Shown: in pieces, positions 9,555-18,063 of the stretch | Numbering within the stretch: position 1 is the stretch's first letter | Layout: each line of letters starts with the position of its first letter | Assembly: GCF_001998885.1 (NCBI RefSeq) | Contig: NZ_CP019609.1 | Location: 1,910,001-1,974,000, forward strand | Length of the DNA stretch: 64,000 nt | Direction: 5' to 3' | Origin: Vagococcus penaei | GTDB taxonomy: Bacteria; Bacillota; Bacilli; Lactobacillales; Vagococcaceae | Notes under the pieces: model-generated | What the model saw: only the letters and a program-made list of their open reading frames with translations | What the model was told of the DNA's origin: nothing | Database searches by the model: none | Program-made: the position numbers and the translations under genes

Positions 9555-9586
9555 AACAGTAGCTTGCTACTGTTTTACTTTTTTTT
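9553..9586 (+). terminator. Rho-independent terminator of ezrA
   Basis: The stem AAAACAGTAG with CTACTGTTTT and a CTTG loop overlaps the ezrA stop codon and is followed by a run of Ts. Confidence 0.85.
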
Positions 9587-9604
9587 ATACTTGACGAGAG
9601 TTAG

Positions 9605-9633
9605 TTGCTAGTAACTAGCTGAAAGGGTATAAT
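9605..9633 (+). promoter_or_regulatory. Predicted sigma-A promoter of the cysteine desulfurase-thiI operon
   Basis: TTGCTA (9605-9610), a 17-bp spacer and a consensus TATAAT (9628-9633) lie about 34 bp before the GTG start. Confidence 0.7.
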
Positions 9634-9667
9634 GAACAAGGAAAATTTAAGAAAAGAGTGACTCTAC

Positions 9668-10819
9668 GTGATATATTTCGACAATAGTGCAACAACGAAA
9701 ATTAATCCTGGTGTGTTAGATACATATTTAAAAACATCTCAGCGATTTATTGGCAATCCATCAAGTTTACATCGTTTAGGTGAACAAGCCCATATTTTAT
9801 TAGAAAAGGCTCGAAGCCAAACTGCCAGTTTATTAGATGTTTTACCAGAAGAAATATTTTTTACTAGTGGTGGGACAGAAGGAAATAATTGGGTGATTAA
9901 GGGGACGGCTATTGAAAAGCGACCATTTGGTAAACATATTATTGTGTCTTCAATCGAACATGGTTCAGTTAGTGCTTCTGTTCAACAATTAGCAGAATTA
10001 GGTTGTGAGATTAGTTATCTTCCTACAACACGCGACGGATTTATTGATGTAGCGAGTCTAGAATCAATGATTCGTCCAGATACTATTTTAGTATCAACGA
10101 TGGCTGTAAATAATGAAATAGGTACCATCCAACCGATTGCGGAAATTAGCGAGATTTTAGAAAAGTATCCCTCAATTCATTTTCATGTGGATGCTGTACA
10201 AGCGATTGGTAAAGTACCGACTACTGGTTGGTTAACAGAACGCGTAGACTTTGCGACATTTTCAGCACATAAATTCCATGGCCCAAAAGGTGTTGGTTTT
10301 ATTTATTGGAAAAAAGGTTGTAAATTAGCTGCGCTGTTGACAGGTGGTGGCCAAGAAAAAAATAAACGTAGTGGGACAGAAAATTTACCAGGGATTGTCG
10401 CAATGGCGAAAGCTCTGCGAATGACAATGACCGATTTAGAACAAAAGGAACGCTATTTACGTCGAATGAAGAATTATCTTTATGAGTCATTAGCAACTTA
10501 TCCACAAGTCAACTTGTATTCCCAATTAACCGATAATTTAACAGCGCCACATATTTTGTGTTTTGGAATTAGTGGAATAAAGGGTGAAGTGTTAGTTCAT
10601 GCCTTTGAAAATAAAGAGATTTTTATCTCAACAACCAGTGCTTGTTCAAGTCGTAAAAAAATGGATAGTAGTACACTCCACGCTATGAGCGTTCCAGGAA
10701 AACTATCCGAAACTGCTGTTCGTGTTAGTTTTGATGAGAATAACACATTAAGTGAAGTTGAGCAGTTCTTGATTATTTTTAAACAGCTACATACAAAATT
10801 TTTAAAAGTCGCTAAATAA
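9668..10819 (+). CDS. Cysteine desulfurase (NifS/IscS family, ThiI partner)
   Basis: PLP enzyme that takes sulfur from cysteine and passes it to ThiI as persulfide. Visible features are IYFDNSATT at the N-terminus, the [10 protein letters not shown] segment, the [13 protein letters not shown]-contact region, the PLP lysine Lys202 in [10 protein letters not shown], and the catalytic cysteine Cys326 in TSACSS. The 383 residues fit a group I desulfurase. The start is GTG at 9668 with only a weak AGAG site upstream. The gene lies 11 bp before thiI, the arrangement of the NifZ-ThiI pair that makes 4-thiouridine in tRNA, so it is probably dedicated to ThiI rather than to Fe-S assembly; the latter point is an inference. 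Confidence 0.93.
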   Translation: MIYFDNSATTKINPGVLDTYLKTSQRFIGNPSSLHRLGEQAHILLEKARSQTASLLDVLPEEIFFTSGGTEGNNWVIKGTAIEKRPFGKHIIVSSIEHGSVSASVQQLAELGCEISYLPTTRDGFIDVASLESMIRPDTILVSTMAVNNEIGTIQPIAEISEILEKYPSIHFHVDAVQAIGKVPTTGWLTERVDFATFSAHKFHGPKGVGFIYWKKGCKLAALLTGGGQEKNKRSGTENLPGIVAMAKALRMTMTDLEQKERYLRRMKNYLYESLATYPQVNLYSQLTDNLTAPHILCFGISGIKGEVLVHAFENKEIFISTTSACSSRKKMDSSTLHAMSVPGKLSETAVRVSFDENNTLSEVEQFLIIFKQLHTKFLKVAK

Positions 10820-10830
10820 AAGGGGTAAAT

Positions 10831-12048
10831 ATGAATTATACAGAAATTATGGTACGTTATGGGGAATTATCTACTAAAGGTAAAAATCGACGTATCTTCA
10901 TTAATCAATTGTCTTACAATATAAAAAATAGTTTACACGAATTTCCAAACGTTAAAATCCGAGCGGACCGGGATCGAACACATCTAATTCTCAATGGATC
11001 AGATAGCGAACAAGTTATGCAACGGTTAGCGCCTATTTTTGGAATTCAAAGTTTTTCACCAGTGATTCGGATTGAAAAATCACCAGAGCTAATCAAAAAA
11101 ACGGCTGTTGAGATGGTCAAAGCTATTTGGTTACCAGGAATGACTTTTAAAGTACAAAGTCGTCGCTCAGATAAAAATTTTGAGTGGGATAGTAACGATG
11201 CTAACCGAGAAGTTGGTTCAGCTATCTACCATAGTGTCCCAGGTATTGAGGTTAAAATGATTCAACCTGATATTCGTGTAGAAGTAGAAATTCGCCAGGA
11301 AGCTGCTTATCTATCTTGTGAGACAATTCAGGGTGCTGGTGGTTTACCGGTTGGTTCGAGTGGTCGAGGAATGCTAATGCTATCTGGTGGAATTGATTCG
11401 CCAGTTGCTGGTTATTTAGCTATGAAACGTGGAATCGAGATTGAAGCAGTCCATTTTTATAGTCCACCTTATACAAGTGAACAATCATGGCAAAAAGCTA
11501 AAGAATTAGCAGTAAAATTAACACCTTATGTGGGCAGTATCCAATTTATCACTGTACCATTTACTGTGATTCAAGAAGAAATTAAACGATGTATTCCTGC
11601 AGGATACTGGATGACGATTACTCGTCGTTTTATGCTACGCTTAACTGATAGAATTCGTGAAGAACGTGAAGGATTAGCTATTATCAATGGTGAATCTTTA
11701 GGACAGGTTGCTTCGCAAACTATGCATAGTATGTTGGCGATTAATGATGTGACAACGACACCAGTCATTCGACCCGTGATTACAATGGACAAAAGTGAGA
11801 TTGTTGAAGTAGCACAAAAAATTGACACATTTAATTTGGCAATTCAACCTTTTGAAGATTGCTGTACTGTTTTTGCACCACCTGAGCCGAAGACAAAGCC
11901 AAAAGTTGATAAAGTCCAACATTATGAAGCACGCTTAGATGTTGAAGGATTAATCAGTGATGCAATGTCACAATTAATAATTGAAGAAGTTAAAATTAAT
12001 GACAACTATTTAAATCAATCAACAGAAGAGATGGAAGATTTATTTTAA
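10831..12048 (+). CDS. thiI: tRNA 4-thiouridine synthase ThiI
   Basis: Inserts sulfur at U8 of tRNA and can contribute to thiamine thiazole synthesis. The protein has the N-terminal ferredoxin-like domain ([20 protein letters not shown]), a THUMP domain at about residues 60-165, and the PP-loop ATP site [14 protein letters not shown] at about residues 181-194. The 405 residues match the Firmicutes form without the C-terminal rhodanese domain found in E. coli. Late conserved segments are [14 protein letters not shown] and [19 protein letters not shown]. It is co-transcribed with the upstream cysteine desulfurase and ends at a clear terminator. Confidence 0.95.
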   Translation: MNYTEIMVRYGELSTKGKNRRIFINQLSYNIKNSLHEFPNVKIRADRDRTHLILNGSDSEQVMQRLAPIFGIQSFSPVIRIEKSPELIKKTAVEMVKAIWLPGMTFKVQSRRSDKNFEWDSNDANREVGSAIYHSVPGIEVKMIQPDIRVEVEIRQEAAYLSCETIQGAGGLPVGSSGRGMLMLSGGIDSPVAGYLAMKRGIEIEAVHFYSPPYTSEQSWQKAKELAVKLTPYVGSIQFITVPFTVIQEEIKRCIPAGYWMTITRRFMLRLTDRIREEREGLAIINGESLGQVASQTMHSMLAINDVTTTPVIRPVITMDKSEIVEVAQKIDTFNLAIQPFEDCCTVFAPPEPKTKPKVDKVQHYEARLDVEGLISDAMSQLIIEEVKINDNYLNQSTEEMEDLF

Positions 12049-12059
12049 ATGACATAACT

Positions 12060-12098
12060 AAAATTCCTAGGTATTACTTACTTAGGAATTTTTTTATT
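12060..12098 (+). terminator. Rho-independent terminator of thiI
   Basis: Stem AAATTCCTAGGT with ACTTAGGAATTT followed by a T-run, 11 bp after the thiI stop. Confidence 0.8.
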
Positions 12099-12188
12099 TA
12101 AATAACGATTTAAATTAAATTTAAATGTACGTTATTTAATTAATTATTAAAAAAATAATTTATCAATTAAATAGATTAATGATTATAT

Positions 12189-12237
12189 AAAAACTAGTTT
12201 TTATAGTGCATTTAGATTATAAAAACTAGTTTTTTTT
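12189..12237 (+). terminator. Hairpin with T-run in the pilus leader (terminator or attenuator)
   Basis: Arms AAAAACTAGTTTTTATA (12189-12205) and TATAAAAACTAGTTTTT (12218-12234) are perfect inverted copies around a 12-nt loop, followed by Ts. Each arm also contains the palindrome AAAACTAGTTTT. It may be a second terminator for thiI. Confidence 0.55.
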
Positions 12238-12282
12238 GTAATTGTTAAATATATTAAAATAAATTAATTGTTATGTTAATAT

Positions 12283-12306
12283 AATCTTAATTATTTAATT
12301 AAGATT
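12283..12306. repeat. Perfect inverted repeat in the pilus leader
   Basis: AATCTTAATTA and TAATTAAGATT are separated by TT. The symmetry extends outward with a one-base bulge to AATATAA/TTATATT. It could be a protein-binding site or a structure signal. Confidence 0.5.
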
Positions 12307-12455
12307 GTTATATTGCGATTTATAAAAAAATATTGTATCATAAATCGAACCTTTGTTTATTATTTCTGAAAAAAACAGGTAATAAAACTTTTTTTTATCT
12401 TGTGTTTTTATAAAATAAAATATGTTTTTAATTATAATTAAATCGTTAGTTATGA

Positions 12456-12484
12456 TTGTCATTTTTTTTTGTTTATCATCTAAT
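12456..12484 (+). promoter_or_regulatory. Candidate promoter of the pilus locus
   Basis: TTGTCA and TCTAAT are 17 bp apart. If used, the transcript would have an untranslated leader of about 165 nt before the GTG start at 12658. The -10 is not consensus. Confidence 0.35.
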
Positions 12485-12657
12485 TATATTGCAAATTAAA
12501 TAACGAAAATTATTTAATTTAATAAATATTTAGGGTCGAACTTAAGAAAGGAGATGCAACTGTTTTTTTGTTCATAAAACGATTATTTGGGAAATAGTGT
12601 ATCAAAAGTTGCAATGAAAATGATAAGTCAAGTGAAAATTAGCAAGGAGGGAAATCA

Positions 12658-13926
12658 GTGAAATTAAAAAAACAGTGGCCTGGTTGGGTTAGTTTATTAG
12701 TTATGGCAATATTTGTCAGTGTATTAACGTTAAAAATGACGGTCGCTGCCAAGAGTGAGAATGTTCTTGTTAGTGGGGACGGTATTCCGTCTATTTTAAA
12801 AGAGGGATCACCTAATAATCAACAAGGGTCTCATGCCACGAGTACTAATAAAGTCGTTTCAGCTAATCCGGCGCCACCAACGAAAAAAAGAACATCGAAA
12901 GGCGCAGGGAAAGGAGAAAAAATAACGGAAAAAAGTGCAAATAATTTTCAAATAAAACAACCATTTAATTTAAGCCCTTTTTCTGGTGAGCGATATAATG
13001 GTGATCCTTATGTGACGAGTGAAGTATTAACTTCAAACAATGAAAGGATTATTGATGGTGATACTATGTATTTTAACGAATCGTATAAGCTAAGATACGA
13101 ATGGGAATTACCAAATGATTATTTCACTGAAGGGGATGTGGTGGTTTTTACCATTCCTAAAGAATTTGTAATTGATGACACGTTTGATTTTGCGGTCAAT
13201 GATCAAGATGGTCAAAAAATTGGTTTAGCCAGTGTTCGAGGTAACAATGAGGATGGCTATCGGATTGAAATGACTATGACAGATTATGTTGAAAGATATT
13301 CAAACGTATCAGGTTATTTTGAACTTGAATTTCATTTGAATGAAACGTATATCAAAGAGGGGCCAGGGACAATTCATTTGCCCGATCAGGAGTTAACAGT
13401 GACTTTTCCTAAGCCGCCAGATCATGGAAATGGAGGCGGTGGTGACGGAACCGGTGCTGGAAATCCTGAAGCAATGAAGAAACTTGCATCAATTGAAAAA
13501 TCTAAAGATGGGCTACGCTATGTCGAATGGTCAATTCAATTAGGTCGCGAAGCCCTATTAGGTCAAGTGGAGAGCAATGGTACTATTAGTCAAAAGTTTG
13601 ATAGTTTTGATGATATTGAGCATATATATATTACAGATGAACCAGTTGATCAGCGTTTAATTGCTTATAGCTCACTAGATCCTTATTGGTCAAATGCTTA
13701 CGGTTGGTATAAAACCTTTTGGAATAGTCATCCTTTTGATTATGGGGGTATCCCAGAAGATGACATGGGATTGATTGGTAGTGGACCAGATTATCATGCA
13801 TTTAAAATTGATTTAATTGATCAAATCAAACAACAAGAAAAAAATATGAACCGGATGGTTTTCGAATGTATGAATTTCAGTATTTTACCGAACCTTTGGA
13901 TCGTTTTGAGCAACAAGACTTGCTAA
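12658..13926 (+). CDS. Large pilus adhesin, N-terminal fragment (frameshifted gene)
   Basis: First part of a surface adhesin that is probably the tip protein of the pilus encoded here. The GTG start has a strong AAGGAGG site. A signal peptide with hydrophobic core WVSLLVMAIFVSVLTL (about residues 9-24) is followed by a low-complexity linker and MSCRAMM-like Ig-fold regions (about 100-260 and, after a glycine-rich hinge GNGGGGDGTGAG near 260, about 275-390). The frame runs out 60 bases after an A7 tract at 13838-13844. The -1 frame continues without a break as KKYEPDGFRMYEF into the next fragment, so both belong to one gene of about 970 codons. The shift may be genuine decay, slipped-strand phase variation, ribosomal slippage or a homopolymer error. 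The last 20 or so residues of this fragment are out-of-frame sequence. Confidence 0.8.
   Translation: MKLKKQWPGWVSLLVMAIFVSVLTLKMTVAAKSENVLVSGDGIPSILKEGSPNNQQGSHATSTNKVVSANPAPPTKKRTSKGAGKGEKITEKSANNFQIKQPFNLSPFSGERYNGDPYVTSEVLTSNNERIIDGDTMYFNESYKLRYEWELPNDYFTEGDVVVFTIPKEFVIDDTFDFAVNDQDGQKIGLASVRGNNEDGYRIEMTMTDYVERYSNVSGYFELEFHLNETYIKEGPGTIHLPDQELTVTFPKPPDHGNGGGGDGTGAGNPEAMKKLASIEKSKDGLRYVEWSIQLGREALLGQVESNGTISQKFDSFDDIEHIYITDEPVDQRLIAYSSLDPYWSNAYGWYKTFWNSHPFDYGGIPEDDMGLIGSGPDYHAFKIDLIDQIKQQEKNMNRMVFECMNFSILPNLWIVLSNKTC
13838..13844 (+). other. A7 tract where the adhesin reading frame breaks
   Basis: The upstream frame reads GAA AAA AAT ATG; one more A (or a -1 slip on A AAA AAT) would give GAA AAA AAA TAT GAA and join both halves of the adhesin exactly. 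Confidence 0.75.
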
Positions 13927-15569
13927 ACGAAGCTGTGGTTACGATAGTTGGTAAAGATGGTGAAAATACAGAATATCGTTTGGAAAATTCGATTCAATGG
14001 AATACAGGAGAAGGTGGCGGTGTTGGTAGTCGAGGTAGCGTCATTTTAAAAAAAGTTGATGAGGATACTAATGAAGCTTTAGAAGACGCTGTTTTTGATT
14101 TGTATAAAGTCACACCCAATGGTCCAGATGATTTAATTAATTTGAATCTGATTACTAATTCAAAGGGTGAAATCACTGTGTCAAATTTGAAAGTTGGCGA
14201 TTACTATTTTGAGGAAAAAAGAGCGCCAATTGGATATGAATTACCTGAAGATAATCGCTTTGAGTTTAGTATTACCTCAGATAATATTCATAATGAAGTT
14301 GCGGTATCCGTTTTAGTTGATAATAAACGACTAGCTGATCGTGAATTATCCTTAACCAAAGTCGATGAATCAGGTAATGCCATTGGAAACTCAAATGAGC
14401 AGTATGTCGCAAGGTTTCATTTAGAATATTATAAAGATAATCGTTGGCAACGTGTGAATGATAAAGTGTATGAAACAAATAAAGACGGTCAGATTAATTT
14501 AGAGGAAGCAGATTTAGCTGATTTGCCGGTACCCTATGATTATCGTTTTAAAGAAGTCAAAGCACCTTATGGCTTTGAGCTTCCAGATGATCCTTATACT
14601 GATGTTTTTCATATTGATAAATATTCAGTTGAGCCGAATGTTTTGACTAAAATTAATAAAAAATTGGACCATCAAATAACTTTAGAGAAAACAATTGAGT
14701 CAGTTAATGGGTCAACAAATGCAACATCAGTTGAAGGAATGGTTTTTGTTCTCCAACGGTTAACGAATAATCAATGGTATCAATTTACACAAAATAAATT
14801 TACGACAGATAAAAATGGTCAGATTAAAATTACGAATGATACTCATCCCAATTTGATTCAAGCAATGATTGATAGTGACTATGAACAATTCCGTTTTAGG
14901 GAATATAGTGTTCCTGAAAGAAGTGGTCTTCAAGATCCGCAGTTCCCAACTGATGGAACGGAAAAAAAGGGTAATCCTGGAGATCAATTTTCTGTGAGTA
15001 TTCCGATTGATGAATTACGTGAAGGCACCGAAGCAGGCCGTAGCGTTCATTTAAAGACACTTAAATTAGAGAATAAATGGATTCGTTACGCTCTTAACTT
15101 TACCAAAAAAGACTCTGTTAATGGAGATCGATTAAAAGGTGCTGAATTTACGTTAATGGAGAAGGATAATCCAAACGCCATTGTTACAAGTAAAGGGGAA
15201 AATTCAATTTTTACGTTCGATGACTTGATTATTAATCAAGTATATTTTATTAAAGAAACGAAAGCGCCTGAAGGTTATGGTGCAAGATCAGAGTATTATG
15301 AATTATTTTTAGATTTGGATGAAAAAATGCACGTATCCTTAGTACACGAGACGAGTAAAAAAACAGAATTAAAAGAGGGAACTGATTTTACTTGGGATGG
15401 ACAAAATCTCAAATTAGATTTCGATATTAAAAATACTGCAATGCCCAAAATACCTAATACTGGCGGGTGGGGAATAACCATCTACGCTTTGGTTGGTATC
15501 AGTTTAGTCAGTTTAGGTTCAGTACTTTATCATCGTTTAACAACCAATAGCAAGCAGAGGAGAAGATAG
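13866..15569 (+). CDS. Large pilus adhesin, C-terminal fragment with CnaB repeats and sorting signal
   Basis: Second part of the frameshifted adhesin. It carries four CnaB/SpaA-type domains, each starting with a K-containing first strand and ending in an E-box-like motif: VILKKVDEDTNEALEDA to FEEKRAPIGYEL, LSLTKVDESGNAI to FKEVKAPYGFEL, ITLEKTIESVNG to FREYSVPERSG, and LNFTKKDSVNGDRLKGA to IKETKAPEGYG. Lys and Glu in these motifs form internal isopeptide bonds in this family. The C-terminus has the sorting motif IPNTG, a membrane segment (WGITIYALVGISLVSLGSV) and a basic tail, so sortase attaches it. It has no independent signal peptide and the ATG at 13866 lacks a good ribosome site, so on its own it would not be exported. 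It ends 1 bp before the backbone pilin gene. Confidence 0.82.
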   Translation: MYEFQYFTEPLDRFEQQDLLNEAVVTIVGKDGENTEYRLENSIQWNTGEGGGVGSRGSVILKKVDEDTNEALEDAVFDLYKVTPNGPDDLINLNLITNSKGEITVSNLKVGDYYFEEKRAPIGYELPEDNRFEFSITSDNIHNEVAVSVLVDNKRLADRELSLTKVDESGNAIGNSNEQYVARFHLEYYKDNRWQRVNDKVYETNKDGQINLEEADLADLPVPYDYRFKEVKAPYGFELPDDPYTDVFHIDKYSVEPNVLTKINKKLDHQITLEKTIESVNGSTNATSVEGMVFVLQRLTNNQWYQFTQNKFTTDKNGQIKITNDTHPNLIQAMIDSDYEQFRFREYSVPERSGLQDPQFPTDGTEKKGNPGDQFSVSIPIDELREGTEAGRSVHLKTLKLENKWIRYALNFTKKDSVNGDRLKGAEFTLMEKDNPNAIVTSKGENSIFTFDDLIINQVYFIKETKAPEGYGARSEYYELFLDLDEKMHVSLVHETSKKTELKEGTDFTWDGQNLKLDFDIKNTAMPKIPNTGGWGITIYALVGISLVSLGSVLYHRLTTNSKQRRR

Positions 15570-15570
15570 T

Positions 15571-17919
15571 ATGAAAAAGAAAAAACAACAAATCAGCAGT
15601 ATCCTTTCTATTTTTATTTTATTAAGTGTCATCCTAACGGGAATTATTGGACTGAGTCAAGAGGTTGATGCAAGAATTATGAATGTTGAAAAAAAAGGGC
15701 AACTAACGATTCATAAATATTTAAATCCAGATATTATACCAATTGAAAATGGTGGCAATGGGTTTCAAGGTAATGGGACGACAGCCAATGGACCTGGGAG
15801 CCAAGGGCCAATTCCAGGGGATGCAGATGCTAACAGTGGTAATGGTTCGATGCAACCATTACCAGGGGCGGAGTTTTCAGTTTATGGTCGTTTGACGACT
15901 GAAGAAGTCAATCAATTAATGATTGCTGGTTCGCAAACAACACCAACTTATAATCCAGAGGATCCTAAACCACTTGATACATTAAAAGTAAAGGATTTTA
16001 TTGATGGCCGAAAAGCAGATTTTGTTGGAATAACGAATGAGCAAGGTCAAGTTACTTGGTCAAATATTGCGATTAATACAGTCGATTTAGCCGATAATTT
16101 ATATTTAGTCGTAGAAACGAAAACACCAACGTCTGGTCCAGATGGTCAGCCAGTAGTGCAACAACCTTCTATGCCCGTGATTGTGAATGTACCATCAACA
16201 AATCCAGATGTTGATACAGCTGGAAAAGAAGTCAATAACTATAATTATGATGTGAATTTATATATGAAAAATTATAATCAAACGGAACCAGGTATTGAAA
16301 AAGAAATTGACAAGCCAACACATTCAGTTGGTGAAGAAGTAAAATATAAGCTAACTGTGTCACCTTTAGCATTTGATATGAATGAGTATAAACAATTAAT
16401 TGTGACAGATGAATTAGCGCCTGAGTTAAATTTCTTAACGTTAGGCCATACTGGTGGTGCAGCCTATTTACCAATGGATCAAGGAGATACAATTTCAAGT
16501 AACAAGCCGAGTATCAAAGCTGAAGAGAGTGTAGTCTTTTTTAGAGGTAGTGATGAAAGTCAAAAAATTGTGCTAACTCAAGGAACAGATTACTCAGTGA
16601 GTCATCCAGATAAAAATACAAATGGGACGCTACGTTGGACGTTTACAGAAGCAGGATTAAAAAAATTAACGGGAATTCAGGCAGGTGATGGTAGTCGGAT
16701 TGAATTATATTTTACTGCTATTACTAATGAAAAAGCTAGTGTAAATCAGGCAGTCCCTAATGATGCAAAACTCGATTTTCAAAATAAGTGGGGCTATGGT
16801 ACGATTAAAGATCCAACGCCCACACCTGGAAATCCAGATCCTAAATACCCAACTGCTCCTAAACCAACAGAAGTAGTGAATACTCTATGGGGTGAACGTT
16901 GGTTTGAAAAGCGTGACAAACAAAACAATGCTTTGAAATTGGAAGGGGCCGAGTTTTTAGTGAGAAATCGCTCAGTTCGTCCAGTGACAGCATTAAACGG
17001 TAAAGGTGAAATGGTAACTTATCCAGCTAATACACAGCTATATGCGATTATTTCAAACAAAAAAGAAGCTGGCTACCCATTAATTTTTAACCCTGATACA
17101 AGTAAAGATACGACACACCCTTGGTTGAAAAATAATGAATATGTTGTTGGTTGGACACCTGATTGGAAAGAAGCTTATAACAATCATTGGACAATTTCTT
17201 CTGGTAAAGATGGTCGTTTCCATATTGAAGGTTTAGAATATACAAATCAAATTCATTATCGGAAAATGTATATTTTTGCCGAAATGGGAATTGAAAAAGT
17301 AAATGGTACTTCTGTGGAAGTAGTGAAGGATTATCATTATATCTTAGCTGAACCTAGAACGCCAAAAACATCTAAGGCTGATATTGAGGCCGAGATTAGT
17401 GCTCAATTAAAAGAACATCCTGGTGATAAGTCTGGAAATGGCGCATGGAAATTCTATAAAGAATCAGAAGCTGATTCACGTTTGTTTAGCGAATTAAAGG
17501 ATCCGAAACAAATGATCGATTACTTAGGAGATCAATGGAATGATTATGAATTAATCGAAGTACGTGCACCTGAAGGGTATTCACCAATGGAAAAAAATAT
17601 TGAAAAAGAAGCGGCTGCTCCAAGTGGAACAACGGAAGCTGGTGACTATGAACCGGGTGGTAAAGATGTCTTTGAACATCCTCTTGGCTTTACTGTTCCA
17701 GGTTTAAGTACGGAAGGTCTACCAAATTATGGTACACCAAATTATGAGGGAGATCTTAAAAATCCTGACAATAATGTAGTACCAGTACCTAATGCAAAAC
17801 TCCCTAAAATCCCATTAACTGGTGGTATTGGAACGTTTATTTTCTTAGGAGTTGGCGCATTACTAATGATTGGCGCATTCTTATTACGTAAACAACGTCA
17901 AAAAACGCCAATAAAATAA
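15571..17919 (+). CDS. LPXTG-type major (backbone) pilin, class C sortase substrate
   Basis: Probable shaft subunit of the sortase-assembled pilus. It has a signal peptide (hydrophobic core ISSILSIFILLSVILTGII, residues 8-26), an N-terminal domain starting LTIHKYLNPD, as in Gram-positive pilin D1 domains, central Ig-like domains, an E-box YELIEVRAPEGYS near the C-terminus, and the sorting signal IPLTG with membrane segment and basic tail. The pilin motif that supplies the cross-linking lysine appears as YDVNLYMKN (residues 226-234) with Lys233; most family members have YPKN here, so the proline is replaced by methionine. Its 782 residues are long for a shaft pilin. It is translationally close to the adhesin gene (1-bp gap) with an AGGAGAAG site. 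Confidence 0.88.
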   Translation: MKKKKQQISSILSIFILLSVILTGIIGLSQEVDARIMNVEKKGQLTIHKYLNPDIIPIENGGNGFQGNGTTANGPGSQGPIPGDADANSGNGSMQPLPGAEFSVYGRLTTEEVNQLMIAGSQTTPTYNPEDPKPLDTLKVKDFIDGRKADFVGITNEQGQVTWSNIAINTVDLADNLYLVVETKTPTSGPDGQPVVQQPSMPVIVNVPSTNPDVDTAGKEVNNYNYDVNLYMKNYNQTEPGIEKEIDKPTHSVGEEVKYKLTVSPLAFDMNEYKQLIVTDELAPELNFLTLGHTGGAAYLPMDQGDTISSNKPSIKAEESVVFFRGSDESQKIVLTQGTDYSVSHPDKNTNGTLRWTFTEAGLKKLTGIQAGDGSRIELYFTAITNEKASVNQAVPNDAKLDFQNKWGYGTIKDPTPTPGNPDPKYPTAPKPTEVVNTLWGERWFEKRDKQNNALKLEGAEFLVRNRSVRPVTALNGKGEMVTYPANTQLYAIISNKKEAGYPLIFNPDTSKDTTHPWLKNNEYVVGWTPDWKEAYNNHWTISSGKDGRFHIEGLEYTNQIHYRKMYIFAEMGIEKVNGTSVEVVKDYHYILAEPRTPKTSKADIEAEISAQLKEHPGDKSGNGAWKFYKESEADSRLFSELKDPKQMIDYLGDQWNDYELIEVRAPEGYSPMEKNIEKEAAAPSGTTEAGDYEPGGKDVFEHPLGFTVPGLSTEGLPNYGTPNYEGDLKNPDNNVVPVPNAKLPKIPLTGGIGTFIFLGVGALLMIGAFLLRKQRQKTPIK

Positions 17920-17953
17920 TAGGAAACTGATTTATAGTATATAAGGAATAGAG

Positions 17954-17987
17954 ATAAAATCGGTAGTGAAATAGCTATCGATTTTAT
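17954..17987 (+). terminator. Hairpin between pilin and sortase genes (possible partial terminator)
   Basis: ATAAAATCGGTAG (17954-17966) and CTATCGATTTTAT (17975-17987) pair with one mismatch; only a short T-rich tail follows. It may lower read-through into the sortase genes. Confidence 0.45.
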
Positions 17988-18063
17988 TTGTTAAGTTACC
18001 TCTGTCAAAAAGTTGTCTTAAATTATCGAGAATTTTGATTAAATTGGAAAGGAGGAGAGACAA

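Larger units (their letters stand above)
12099..12657 (+). promoter_or_regulatory. AT-rich leader of the pilus locus with several inverted repeats
   Basis: About 560 bp without a gene, much richer in A/T than its surroundings. It contains a TAAATAACG/CGTTATTTA inverted pair near 12097-12140 with another AAATAACG copy near 12498-12506, a perfect 17-bp-arm hairpin (12189-12234) followed by Ts, a perfect 11-bp-arm palindrome (12283-12306), and a CGATTTAT/ATAAATCG pair near 12316-12348. A possible promoter is TTGTCA (12456-12461), 17 bp, TCTAAT (12479-12484). A TGCAACT/AGTTGCA pair lies in the last 100 bp before the first pilus gene. Regulatory function is inferred from structure and position only. 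Confidence 0.5.

Noticed and set aside
12551-12578. Possible leader peptide MQLFFCS after AAAGGAG in the pilus leader
   Set aside because: The ATG directly touches the ribosome site and the frame has only about eight codons; chance is as likely.
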